From assembly GCA_002687795.1 (NCBI GenBank), contig NZBG01000026.1:1-14190 (forward strand): a DNA stretch of 14,190 nt, given 5' to 3'. This document shows, in pieces, positions 1 to 6,495 of this stretch (within the stretch, counting starts at the first letter, position 1; the number at the start of each line of letters is the position of its first letter). A program made the position numbers and the translations under genes. The notes under the pieces are model-generated. The model searched no databases and had not been told where the DNA came from. It saw only the letters and a list, made by a program, of their open reading frames with translations. This DNA comes from Candidatus Woesearchaeota archaeon. Its GTDB lineage: Archaea; Nanobdellota; Nanobdellia; Woesearchaeales; GCA-2687795.

Positions 1-1
1 A

Positions 2-955
2 AAGGAAGGAGCAGCACATATTGTTGCTAACGAGCTTGGCATCAAGGTGATTGAGCAGGTTTCCGGGAAACTGCAGATAAAAAACATTCTTCCCGGCATG
101 AGAAGCGTAGAAACTGTTGGAAAAGTCACACAGAAATTTGACATTCATGAATTCCAGAAAGAAGACAGAAAAGGCAAGCTTGGCTCTATGATAATAGGCG
201 ACGAAACCGGTACTATAAGAATAGTGCTCTGGCAGGAACAGGCTGACAAGCTTGCTTCCATCAAGGAAGGTGATATAGTAAAGCTTGTGGATGGCTATTC
301 AAAGGATAACCAGGGAAGAAAAGAGGTTCATATAGGCGACAGGGGAAATATTATAATCAACCCACCTGATGAGACTGTTGGGGATGTTAAAGAATCCAAT
401 GCTGTTAGAAAAAAAATCAAAGACCTAAGGGAAAACGATGCAGATGCTGAGATATTCGGCACAATTGTCCAGCTTTTTGATATAAGATTCTTTGAAGTCT
501 GCCCCGAGTGCGGGAAAAGGGCAAAGATGGCAGATGATAGCTTTGTATGCGAAACACATAACAAGGTTTCTCCCAATTACTCTTATGTACTGAATGTGCA
601 CCTGGATGATGGCTCAGAGAATATAAGGGTTGTATGCTTTAGGAACCAGGTAGAAACATTGCTTAACAAAACACAGGAAGATATATTAACTTACAGAGAA
701 GCGCCTGAGAAATTTGAAGAAGTCAAGACAGAGTTATTAGGCAACCAGGTTAAGTTTGTTGGCAGAGTTGTCAATAATACCATGTTTAACAGGCTGGAGT
801 TCATATCAAACCAGGTATTCCCCAACCCCAGCCCTGAGGAGGAAATAGAACGGTTAAGCGAGGAAAAAAGCGCGGAAGAAGCCAAAGCAGAAGAGCCTAA
901 AGAAGAAATGGAAATAAAGCAGGAAGAGATTGTTGAAGATGTCACAAAGAGCTAA
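2..955 (+). CDS. RPA-like single-stranded DNA-binding protein, 5' partial
   Basis: Archaeal replication protein A family protein, expected to bind single-stranded DNA in replication and repair. The frame is open to the left edge, and the codons before the first possible start (GTG at 47) read like the helical region that precedes the first OB fold in archaeal RPAs, so the gene begins outside the window. Counting from that GTG, an OB fold covers about residues 10-105, beginning with the typical ILPGMRSVETVGKV stretch. A zinc finger follows (C152, C155, C168, H171), apparently inserted in a second OB-fold region of about 130-270. The last 30 residues are a Glu/Lys-rich tail, as in many SSB proteins. 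The MoxR gene follows after 62 bp with its own TATA box, so the two are probably not one transcript. The family call is firm; the exact subtype is not. Confidence 0.88.
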   Translation, partial: KEGAAHIVANELGIKVIEQVSGKLQIKNILPGMRSVETVGKVTQKFDIHEFQKEDRKGKLGSMIIGDETGTIRIVLWQEQADKLASIKEGDIVKLVDGYSKDNQGRKEVHIGDRGNIIINPPDETVGDVKESNAVRKKIKDLRENDADAEIFGTIVQLFDIRFFEVCPECGKRAKMADDSFVCETHNKVSPNYSYVLNVHLDDGSENIRVVCFRNQVETLLNKTQEDILTYREAPEKFEEVKTELLGNQVKFVGRVVNNTMFNRLEFISNQVFPNPSPEEEIERLSEEKSAEEAKAEEPKEEMEIKQEEIVEDVTKS

Positions 956-987
956 TTCTGTTTACTACTTTACAATAAAACAACACA

Positions 988-1000
988 TTTATAAAAATAA
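988..1000 (+). promoter_or_regulatory. TATA box for the MoxR gene
   Basis: The AT-rich element TTTATAAAAATAA is centred about 25 bases upstream of the ATG at 1018, which would place the transcription start at or next to the start codon. This fits a leaderless mRNA. A GAGG lies only 1 base before the ATG, too close to act as a normal SD. Confidence 0.55.
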
Positions 1001-1017
1001 ATTCTTAACTAAGAGGA

Positions 1018-1995
1018 ATGATTGATGAAAAGAAGGTTAAACAGTGCAGGGATGATATATCCAAGCTAAAAAAGGAGATTTCTCGGGTTGTGGTTGGCCA
1101 GACTAAGATAGTAGATGGCTTAATAAGAGCCACCATCTCTGATGGACATGTACTGGTGGAAGGCATCCCGGGCATTGCCAAAACACTGGTAATCAAGGCC
1201 TTAGCCACCGCATCCGGCTGCAAGTTTAACAGAATACAGTTCACGGTTGACCTCCTTCCTTCTGATATAGTTGGAGTTACAGGCTATGAAAAAGAAAGGG
1301 GTTTTTTTATTATAAGAGGCCCTATATTCACAAATTTTATGCTAGCGGACGAAATCAACAGGGCTCCTCCTAAAGCCCAGTCTGCCCTATTAGAATCAAT
1401 GCAGGAAAGGCAGGCAACAGTTGGGAAAGAGACCATACCCACCCCATTGCCGTTCTTGGTAATGGCAACTATCAACCCCATTGAAACATCCGGCACATAT
1501 GCCCTGCCGGAAGCGCAGGTTGACAGATTCTTATTCAAGCTTCATATGGGCTATCCTAAAATAGAAGAAGAGAAGCTTATAATAGAAAGGAATATATCAT
1601 TGAAAAAATTTGAAAAATACAAAATCAAGCCTATTCTAAATCCAGAGAGGCTTATTGAGATGCAGGAGCTTGCTAAAGAGATAGGGCACACAGACAAGAT
1701 TAAAAACTATATAACTGAGATGGTGAATGCAACAAGAAAGCCTAAAAAATATAATATTAAGCTTGGCGACTATATAGAATGGGGCTCTTCCCCAAGAGCA
1801 TGCATTGGCTTGTTTATAGCTGCCAAAGCTGAAGCCTTGATGGAGGGTGAGGCCTTTATCACTCCTCAGCATATAAAAGATGTTGCGCATGATGTTATGA
1901 GGCACAGGATCATCCTGAACTATAAAGGGCAGGCTGAGGGCGTCAAGACAGATGACATTATAAAAGAGATTCTCACAAAAGTGCCTGTGCCATAA
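1018..1995 (+). CDS. MoxR-family AAA+ ATPase
   Basis: MoxR ATPases are AAA+ chaperone-like proteins that act with VWA-domain partners in protein maturation or membrane stress pathways; the substrate here is unknown. Visible motifs: Walker A GIPGIAKT (residues 49-56), Walker B ending at D111-E112 followed by INRAPPKAQSALLE, sensor 1 ATINP (150-154), the MoxR signature GTYALPEAQVDRF (159-171) with a likely arginine finger at R170, and a sensor-2 type SSPRA motif followed by the C-terminal helical lid. The 325-residue length is normal for the family. DUF58 and VWA genes downstream on the same strand complete the usual MoxR set. The start is set by the TATA spacing and by homology beginning soon after it. 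Confidence 0.93.
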   Translation: MIDEKKVKQCRDDISKLKKEISRVVVGQTKIVDGLIRATISDGHVLVEGIPGIAKTLVIKALATASGCKFNRIQFTVDLLPSDIVGVTGYEKERGFFIIRGPIFTNFMLADEINRAPPKAQSALLESMQERQATVGKETIPTPLPFLVMATINPIETSGTYALPEAQVDRFLFKLHMGYPKIEEEKLIIERNISLKKFEKYKIKPILNPERLIEMQELAKEIGHTDKIKNYITEMVNATRKPKKYNIKLGDYIEWGSSPRACIGLFIAAKAEALMEGEAFITPQHIKDVAHDVMRHRIILNYKGQAEGVKTDDIIKEILTKVPVP

Positions 1996-2062
1996 CATAG
2001 AGAATCCCATATCCAAAAACCTGACTGCAGTAACCAGCTATTTAGAGATTGGGGTTTCTAAC

Positions 2063-2067
2063 AGGAG
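2063..2067 (+). promoter_or_regulatory. Shine-Dalgarno site of the DUF58 gene
   Basis: AGGAG sits 6 bases before the ATG at 2074. It fixes this start and suggests translation from an internal position of a MoxR-DUF58 transcript. I see no convincing TATA box in the 78-bp gap. Confidence 0.6.
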
Positions 2068-2073
2068 ATTAAC

Positions 2074-2982
2074 ATGGCAGATAAAGACAGTGGAAAGAGA
2101 AAGCTGAAGCTTGAATTTATTCCTTCTATAAAGAGGCTTGAAGTTGTAACAAAGACATTAATCAAAAGCAAGTTTATTGGGGAATATAAGAGCGTCTTTA
2201 AAGGCAAAGGCCTTGAGTTTGTTGGCTACAGGCCGTTTACCCAGGATGATGATGCAACGCAGATTGACTGGAAGGCTTCGCTGAGGTCTAATGATTTAAT
2301 GATAAAGCAGTTTGCTGAGGAGAGGGAACTTGAGATATTCTTTCTTGTTGATGTCAGCGAAAGTATGCTGCTGAGCTCTATTGAAAAGCTTAAGGCTGAA
2401 TATGTGGCAGAAATGGTAGCCTCATTAACATACGCAATACTGGCTGCAGGCGACAGCGTTGGGATGTCTATGTTCAGTAATAAAATTGTTAAACAGCTGG
2501 ACTTCCAGAAAGGGACAGGGCAGTTTTATATTATCTCAAACACCCTGGTTGACCTGGACCTATATGGAGGCACTTTTAACCTGGGTCAGGCATTACAGCA
2601 TCTGTTTATGTTTCTTAAGGAAAAATCCCTGGTATTCATAATCTCAGATTTCATTCCCCTGCTTGAAGACTGGGTCAAGTCCCTTGAGATAGTAACCAAG
2701 AAGTTTGAGGTTATAGGCGTTATGATAAGGGATCCTATAGACAGCTCTTTGCCAAGGCTTAGCGGCAGGATAGCCCTTGCTGACCCTTTCTCTAAAAGAA
2801 AGATGCTGATTGAGCCTAATTTAATAAGGGAATTATACAGCAAGCAGGCAGAAAAGGATGAAGCATGGGTAGAAAGGGTGTTTTACAGGAACAACTCTGA
2901 CCTTTTAAAGCTAAAAACAAACCAGGAGTTTATTAAGCCCTTTGTTGAACTGTTCAGGAAAAGGGCAATGAGGTTTAGGTAA
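2074..2982 (+). CDS. DUF58 domain protein
   Basis: DUF58 proteins carry a degenerate VWA-like fold and are almost always coded next to MoxR ATPases; their exact molecular role is not settled. The family signature is clear at residues 46-69: GLEF, then RPFTQDDDATQIDWKAS. It is followed by an acidic strand and the DVSES metal-binding-like motif at 93-97, equivalent to the DxSxS of VWA domains. The C-terminal part has the usual VMIRDPIDSSLP segment. No transmembrane segment is evident, so this copy is probably cytosolic and would meet the membrane through the VWA protein. It follows the MoxR gene by 78 bp. The VWA gene expected next is separated from it by an inserted two-gene cassette. Confidence 0.9.
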   Translation: MADKDSGKRKLKLEFIPSIKRLEVVTKTLIKSKFIGEYKSVFKGKGLEFVGYRPFTQDDDATQIDWKASLRSNDLMIKQFAEERELEIFFLVDVSESMLLSSIEKLKAEYVAEMVASLTYAILAAGDSVGMSMFSNKIVKQLDFQKGTGQFYIISNTLVDLDLYGGTFNLGQALQHLFMFLKEKSLVFIISDFIPLLEDWVKSLEIVTKKFEVIGVMIRDPIDSSLPRLSGRIALADPFSKRKMLIEPNLIRELYSKQAEKDEAWVERVFYRNNSDLLKLKTNQEFIKPFVELFRKRAMRFR

Positions 2983-3023
2983 AGCGTTTTCTATAAATCA
3001 TAATTCTCCGTTTGAATTAGTTT

Positions 3024-3040
3024 CGAAACCTTTAAATATA
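3024..3040 (+). promoter_or_regulatory. BRE plus TATA promoter of the nucleotidyltransferase cassette
   Basis: CGAAACC followed by TTTAAATATA gives a purine-rich BRE-like element and a near-consensus archaeal TATA box centred about 27 bases before the ATG at 3062. This is one of the clearest promoters in the window and implies a leaderless transcript starting at the nucleotidyltransferase start codon, independent of the MoxR-DUF58 genes. Confidence 0.75.
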
Positions 3041-3041
3041 A

Positions 3042-3061
3042 AGTATGTATTAATACGTACT
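3042..3061 (+). repeat. 20-bp near-perfect palindrome, candidate operator
   Basis: The sequence AGTATGTATTAATACGTACT is an inverted repeat in which 9 of 10 base pairs match; the only mismatch is T3046 against G3057. It lies between the TATA box and the start codon and would cover the transcription start. That is where an archaeal repressor would block polymerase. The neighbouring protein has an AbrB-like N-terminus, so autoregulation is possible (inference). Confidence 0.55.
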
Positions 3062-3853
3062 ATGGTGAGAATTGTAAAGAAAATAAGCAAAGGCTCCAGA
3101 TTTAACCAGGTTTACCTGCAAAAGAATGAGGGGATTGACTTTAAGCCTGGGAAAACTGTAATAATAACCCCTTTAACAGATATTTTGGCCAAAGAGTTGC
3201 CTGTTTTTGAATACAATGTCAAGCTTGATAGCCTTAAAAAGGAGATTATTAAGAAAATCTTTGAAATTATAGATAATAGCGGTAATTATGATAATATAAT
3301 AATTACCGGCTCTTTCCTTAACAAAGGCTTTAACTTTGAAGATATTGATATAATTATAATCAACCCGAAGAGCATAAATAAAGAGAATCTGGAAAACTCA
3401 ATTAAAAAGGATATAGAAATAATGCCTCATCTGATATTAATTGATTCTGAGAGCTTCAATAGGGGCATTAAAAGGGATCCTTTATTTAGATTGATGATAA
3501 ACAGGTATGTTTCAATAAAAAGAAACATATTCAGAAAAGATAAAGAGATTAACTATAAGTTATTAGATGCTTACTTATTAAAAAATAAGAATTTTATTGA
3601 AGGCTATGATTTTTATAACATAAAGCAAAGGAAGAAATTATTAAGGGATTTCATAAGCATAAGACTATTCACTGGAAATAAAGAGGTTACAATAAAGAAT
3701 GTTAAAAAAGAAATAGAATTAATATTTGGCAAAGATATAATTGAAAAGCTGTTTTATTATGGAGATGCTGAAGCAAAAAGAAAGTTTATAATTAAATTAA
3801 AGAAAGAGTTTAATAAGCTTGAAAGGAGGATACTGGTAAATGCCTCAAAATAG
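3062..3853 (+). CDS. Nucleotidyltransferase-domain protein with AbrB-like N-terminus
   Basis: A 263-residue protein with a polymerase beta-like nucleotidyltransferase motif: G83-S84, nine residues, then D94-I95-D96 followed by a hydrophobic strand. This is close to the GS-x10-DxD of minimal nucleotidyltransferases (MNT) that act as antitoxins of HEPN toxins. Residues 8-37 (SKGSRFNQVYL, then FKPGKTVIITP) resemble an AbrB/SpoVT swapped-hairpin DNA-binding domain, which would allow autoregulation. The C-terminal half is helical and Lys-rich. It has its own promoter and palindrome and overlaps the next small gene by 14 bp, with an AGGAGG in its own last codons. It is visibly more AT-rich than the flanking DUF58 and VWA genes. 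The nucleotidyltransferase fold is reasonably sure; the AbrB part and a toxin-antitoxin role are inference. Confidence 0.7.
   Translation: MVRIVKKISKGSRFNQVYLQKNEGIDFKPGKTVIITPLTDILAKELPVFEYNVKLDSLKKEIIKKIFEIIDNSGNYDNIIITGSFLNKGFNFEDIDIIIINPKSINKENLENSIKKDIEIMPHLILIDSESFNRGIKRDPLFRLMINRYVSIKRNIFRKDKEINYKLLDAYLLKNKNFIEGYDFYNIKQRKKLLRDFISIRLFTGNKEVTIKNVKKEIELIFGKDIIEKLFYYGDAEAKRKFIIKLKKEFNKLERRILVNASK
3824..3829 (+). promoter_or_regulatory. Strong SD site of the broken partner gene
   Basis: AGGAGG lies inside the end of the nucleotidyltransferase gene, 10 bases before the ATG at 3840. It matches the anti-SD well, suggesting that the small downstream frame was a real, translationally coupled gene. 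Confidence 0.6.
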
Positions 3854-4189
3854 GCCTGATTTAATAAAGAGGTTTATCGGTATTGCAAGCAATACCATTG
3901 CCCATAAGATTCTTATTAAAGCAGAGCTTGAGGAAGATATAAGGAAGATATAAGGAAGCATTATATTAAAGAGATTGAAAGAGATATAGATATAGCGCTT
4001 AAATATAGAAGCATGATAAATCCTGTAAACAAAACTCTCCCTAAAAAAGATTCTGAGGAAATAAGGAGCAAGATATTATTAAAGGTAAGGGCAGAATTAA
4101 TAAAAAGAATAAATAAAGGATATAGCATTAATCTTTCGTTTATTGATGAAGAAGTTAACAAATTCATAGAAGAACATAACGTAGGTTAA
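3840..4189 (+). pseudogene. Small helical partner of the nucleotidyltransferase, frameshifted
   Basis: From the ATG at 3840 the frame reads 37 residues and stops at 3951-3953, inside an 11-bp tandem duplication (3931-3958). The continuing reading frame, open from 3932 to a stop at 4187-4189, is offset. Removing one 11-bp unit joins the two parts into a 112-residue, charged, mostly helical protein (start MPQNRPDLIK, end EEHNVG), stopping 5 bases before the VWA ATG. The overlap with the nucleotidyltransferase gene and the AGGAGG site argue that the intact form was coded as its partner. I do not recognise the family. The only His-containing motif near the N-terminus, SNTIAH, is not a proper HEPN RxxxxH. 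Whether the break is real, phase-variable or an assembly error cannot be told from one sequence. Confidence 0.65.
3931..3958 (+). repeat. 11-bp tandem repeat, 2.5 copies
   Basis: The unit AGGAAGATATA occurs at 3931-3941 and 3942-3952, followed by the partial copy AGGAAG at 3953-3958. Because 11 is not a multiple of 3, a change of one unit shifts the reading frame of the small gene it lies in. Confidence 0.95.
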
Positions 4190-4194
4190 ATAAA

Positions 4195-5127
4195 ATGGAA
4201 CTGGTTATCCTAAACCCAAAACTATTATGGCTTTTGTTAAGCGTGCCTCTCCTGATTATTATCCATTTCTTATCTTTCAAGTTTGTGAGAAGAGGTGCAA
4301 TACAGTTTGCTAACTACAAAGCTTTGGAAAGGATAGCAAGGAAAGCGCCGGTTTCAACCAACTTTATCCTATTAGGCGTTAGGCTGTTAGCAGTTTCTTT
4401 ATTGGTATTGGCAGTTGCTGGCACAGTTGTATGGTATGAAGGCAAAGGCTCTGACTATGATTTTGTTCTTGCTCTTGATGCTTCCTCCAGCATGCTTATT
4501 GAAGACTTTAATCCTACCAGGCTGGACTCTGCTAAAGAAGTGCTTAATAATTTCATGGATATGATACCAAAAGGCCTGGAGATAGGAGTTGTTTCATTTG
4601 CAGGGACTGCTTTTGTGGAACAAAGGCTGACAAAAGATTATGCTCAGGTTAAAGATGTGGTGGATTCCATCAGGGTAAGGCCTATTGGCGGAACCAATCT
4701 TGGCGAGGCTATCATAACAGCCTCGAACCTTTTTATGAATGAAGAAAAAGGCAAAGTGATTGTCTTATTAACTGACGGAAGAAGCACAACCGGCATTCCT
4801 GTTGAAGAAGCTGTTGATTATGCTAACATCAACGGAGTGGTTATCCACACAATAGGCATAGGGACAGAAGAAGGCGGGTTATTGTCTCTTGCAAATGTTA
4901 CGCTTTCCATATCTGAAAAAGAGCTTTTAAACATAGCCAATGCCACAAGCGGGGATTATTACAATGCTCTTGACAGAGACATGCTCTCAGACAGCTTCTC
5001 AAGGATATCAACAACAAGCACAAGAAAGATTAAATTGGAAATGTCTACCATATTTCTTGTTATCGCATTAAGCTTGCTGATATTAGAATGGACATTGATA
5101 AATACAAGGTTTATAACGTTGCCTTAG
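4195..5127 (+). CDS. Membrane-anchored VWA-domain protein (BatA/BatB-like)
   Basis: A 310-residue integral membrane protein with a central von Willebrand factor A domain, the usual partner of MoxR ATPases. Two hydrophobic helices come first (about residues 9-28 and 57-80), then the VWA domain with a complete MIDAS set: D95-x-S97-x-S99, T167 in GGTNLGEA, and D194 in LLTDGR. A third hydrophobic helix lies at about 284-300. This layout (two N-terminal helices, VWA, C-terminal helix) is that of BatA/BatB proteins. An intact MIDAS indicates divalent metal-dependent ligand binding. It starts 5 bases after the end of the disrupted small gene and has only a weak SD, so its expression may depend on read-through from the cassette or from the MoxR operon. 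It is tail to tail with the aminopeptidase gene, 6 bp apart. Confidence 0.9.
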   Translation: MELVILNPKLLWLLLSVPLLIIIHFLSFKFVRRGAIQFANYKALERIARKAPVSTNFILLGVRLLAVSLLVLAVAGTVVWYEGKGSDYDFVLALDASSSMLIEDFNPTRLDSAKEVLNNFMDMIPKGLEIGVVSFAGTAFVEQRLTKDYAQVKDVVDSIRVRPIGGTNLGEAIITASNLFMNEEKGKVIVLLTDGRSTTGIPVEEAVDYANINGVVIHTIGIGTEEGGLLSLANVTLSISEKELLNIANATSGDYYNALDRDMLSDSFSRISTTSTRKIKLEMSTIFLVIALSLLILEWTLINTRFITLP

Positions 5128-5133
5128 TTAATC

Positions 5134-6198
5134 TTAAACTCTCAGAACCTCTCCATCAACATATATCTTTGGGCTCCTAAAAACCTGGTCAAGGTGTATG
5201 ATTGTCTTTACTTTCCCGCCAAACCAATAATTTGAGCCAATGCCTATATGAGCAGTATTAAGCACTTTCTCATCTATTATTGTTGAGCCTACAATCTCAG
5301 CCTTTGGGTTAAGTCCTATTCCCAATTCGCATGCAGTGTTTACCCTTTCAGGGTATTTGGCTCTTCCCTTGGCCCACTCTAAACTCTTTCTCAGAAGCCT
5401 GGCGGGGTTGCCGTCAATAATATCTGTAACCTTGCTGTTTTCTATGATGATTTTTATATCCCTTCTGAGCAGCTGGGTAGAGTACATGTTTCTGGAGCTT
5501 GCATCAATAACAGCCGTGCCCTCTATTTTATTAGGCGCTAAATATACCTCTCCTGCAGGCAGGTTTCCTCCGGTTCCTTCTTTATTATAACAACCGTCAG
5601 CCGCTTCCGGTTTAATGTTCTTGATATCAAGGTATAGTTTTGTCCCCTTTTTTGTAGCAACTGTTATCTCTTTTCCTTTTCCTATGATTTCCTTAAGCCT
5701 ATCATGCCTTTTCTTTAAAGATTTATAATCAATATCAATTGCCCTTGTTATCTTATTGATCTTATCTGTGGTTAAACAGCCAAGGCTTGGAGTTGAGATG
5801 AACCTGTGCCTGTTTTTCTTGCACATGCTCCTGAAGCTCTTGCCAAGCCCGTTCATTTTTCCTAATTTATTGGACAGATTGAGAACTATAATGCTTCCTT
5901 TCTCTGCAGCTTCAAGATTTGATGCAACAATATCATCAACCAGCTCCCCTCTTCTTTTAGGATTTTGGAGTATAAGTTTGCAGTTAAGCCCTTGCTTCTC
6001 AGCAGCAAGGTAATAAGCAGCAGACAGAACAGGTGAAACATGCCTTTCCTTATACCCAATGTCACCAATGACCAGAATATTCTCCTTTTTGGCAGCTAAG
6101 CATTCAGAAAAGATATTCTTAAGCGAAGATGAATTCTTTCTTGCTGTCTCTAAAAGGTTTTTTTTCTTTAACCAGTTGATTGCTTCCTTTGTCTCCAA
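5134..6198 (-). CDS. M29-type metallo-aminopeptidase
   Basis: A 354-residue protein resembling the M29 family (aminopeptidase T/AmpS), cytosolic two-metal exopeptidases that release N-terminal amino acids. The family core is visible: GGNLPAGEVYLAP (210-222, with likely ligand E217), CELGIGLNP (290-298, E291), AHIGIGSN (H317), then a GG and IIHLDQV (H335 and D337). The order and spacing of these Glu, His and Asp residues fit the metal ligands of the family. The start is TTG at 6198: a stop lies two codons upstream in frame, and GGTGG lies 7 bases before the TTG. A TATA-like CATAAATA (6216-6223) is just upstream, and a terminator-like hairpin beyond that. There is no signal peptide. Specificity cannot be read from the sequence. 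Confidence 0.85.
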   Translation of the reverse strand: METKEAINWLKKKNLLETARKNSSSLKNIFSECLAAKKENILVIGDIGYKERHVSPVLSAAYYLAAEKQGLNCKLILQNPKRRGELVDDIVASNLEAAEKGSIIVLNLSNKLGKMNGLGKSFRSMCKKNRHRFISTPSLGCLTTDKINKITRAIDIDYKSLKKRHDRLKEIIGKGKEITVATKKGTKLYLDIKNIKPEAADGCYNKEGTGGNLPAGEVYLAPNKIEGTAVIDASSRNMYSTQLLRRDIKIIIENSKVTDIIDGNPARLLRKSLEWAKGRAKYPERVNTACELGIGLNPKAEIVGSTIIDEKVLNTAHIGIGSNYWFGGKVKTIIHLDQVFRSPKIYVDGEVLRV

Positions 6199-6225
6199 TT
6201 TTTATCCACCGAATCTATTTATGAT

Positions 6226-6282
6226 AATAAAAAAGGCTCCCTAGTTTGAGGGGGTATAAGAAATAGGGAAATGGGAGCCTTT
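6226..6282 (-). terminator. Hairpin with T-run, minus strand, upstream of the aminopeptidase
   Basis: AAAGGCTCCC (6232-6241) and GGGAGCCTTT (6273-6282) form a perfect 10-bp inverted repeat with a 31-base loop. Read on the minus strand the stem ends in GGGAGCC followed by six T, the form of an intrinsic terminator. The inner CCCTA/TAGGG could pair as an alternative. It ends about 30 bases before the TTG start of the aminopeptidase, so it could end a short upstream RNA or act as an attenuator in a leader. Confidence 0.6.
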
Positions 6283-6342
6283 GGTAAATAGGTGATGAAT
6301 TGGCTTAACAAATAAGCCAATTCGTAAATTAATTGAGGTCAT
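6241..6342 (-). other. 33-codon open frame ending in the terminator loop
   Basis: ATG at 6342 to TAG at 6241-6243 on the minus strand, coding 33 residues beginning MTSINLRIGL. It starts about 33 bases after the centre of the TATA-like element and ends inside the terminator hairpin. This is the layout of a leader peptide, but a frame this short can arise by chance and no clear SD precedes it. Confidence 0.15.
6297..6323. repeat. Perfect 11-bp hairpin with 5-base loop
   Basis: GAATTGGCTTA (6297-6307) and TAAGCCAATTC (6313-6323) are exactly complementary around the loop ACAAA. No T-run follows on either strand, so it is not a terminator by itself. It may be a structured part of an RNA or a protein-binding palindrome. 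Confidence 0.8.
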
Positions 6343-6365
6343 CTTATATTTGATATGAAAGTTAG

Positions 6366-6400
6366 ACCAGTATATAAATGTTACGTTTTTGTATACTGGT
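6366..6400. promoter_or_regulatory. TATA box inside a 9-bp inverted repeat
   Basis: ACCAGTATA (6366-6374) and TATACTGGT (6392-6400) form a perfect inverted repeat enclosing TATATAAA (6371-6378), which can be read as a TATA box on either strand. A second short repeat, GTTTAG (6399-6404) with CTAAAC (6420-6425), follows. The arrangement looks like an operator around a promoter. Its direction is unresolved. Confidence 0.4.
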
Positions 6401-6464
6401 TTAGGATAGTTTGATAAATCTAAACTGGGGAATTTTAGCTAATGAGGGCTCCAGAAGGCAAAAT

Positions 6465-6472
6465 CTTAAATA
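6465..6472 (+). promoter_or_regulatory. TATA box of the NTP transferase gene
   Basis: CTTAAATA preceded by an A-rich BRE-like GCAAAAT is centred about 27 bases before the ATG at 6496. It supports that start, rather than the out-of-frame ATG at 6492, and a leaderless mRNA. Confidence 0.6.
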
Positions 6473-6495
6473 ATTTGCTTTAATTTCCTTTATGC

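Larger units (their letters stand above)
6228..6350 (-). ncRNA. Possible short RNA or leader, about 120 nt
   Basis: A minus-strand transcript is suggested by three elements in the right order: a TATA-like TTTATATA (6371-6378, minus strand), a perfect 11-bp hairpin (6297-6323) and the T-run terminator hairpin. The start would lie near 6350 and the end near 6228. I recognise no known RNA family in it. It also contains a 33-codon frame (6241-6342). Confidence 0.3.

Noticed and set aside
1013..1016. GAGG as SD of the MoxR gene
   Set aside because: Only one base separates it from the ATG, too close for a functional SD.
1636..2016. 126-codon open frame on the minus strand
   Set aside because: Antisense shadow of the well-supported MoxR gene, with no protein motif.
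3840..3953. HEPN toxin identity for the small partner, based on SNTIAH
   Set aside because: The HEPN motif needs an Arg four to six residues before the His, near the C-terminal helix; here no Arg is at that spacing and the motif is at the N-terminus.
3936..3953. Programmed ribosomal frameshift joining the two halves of the broken gene
   Set aside because: No slippery heptamer is present before the stop, and the tandem duplication explains the shift fully.
6292..6298. GTGATGA resembling a box C of a C/D guide RNA
   Set aside because: No matching D box CTGA nor C'/D' boxes at suitable distances, and the motif overlaps the 11-bp hairpin.
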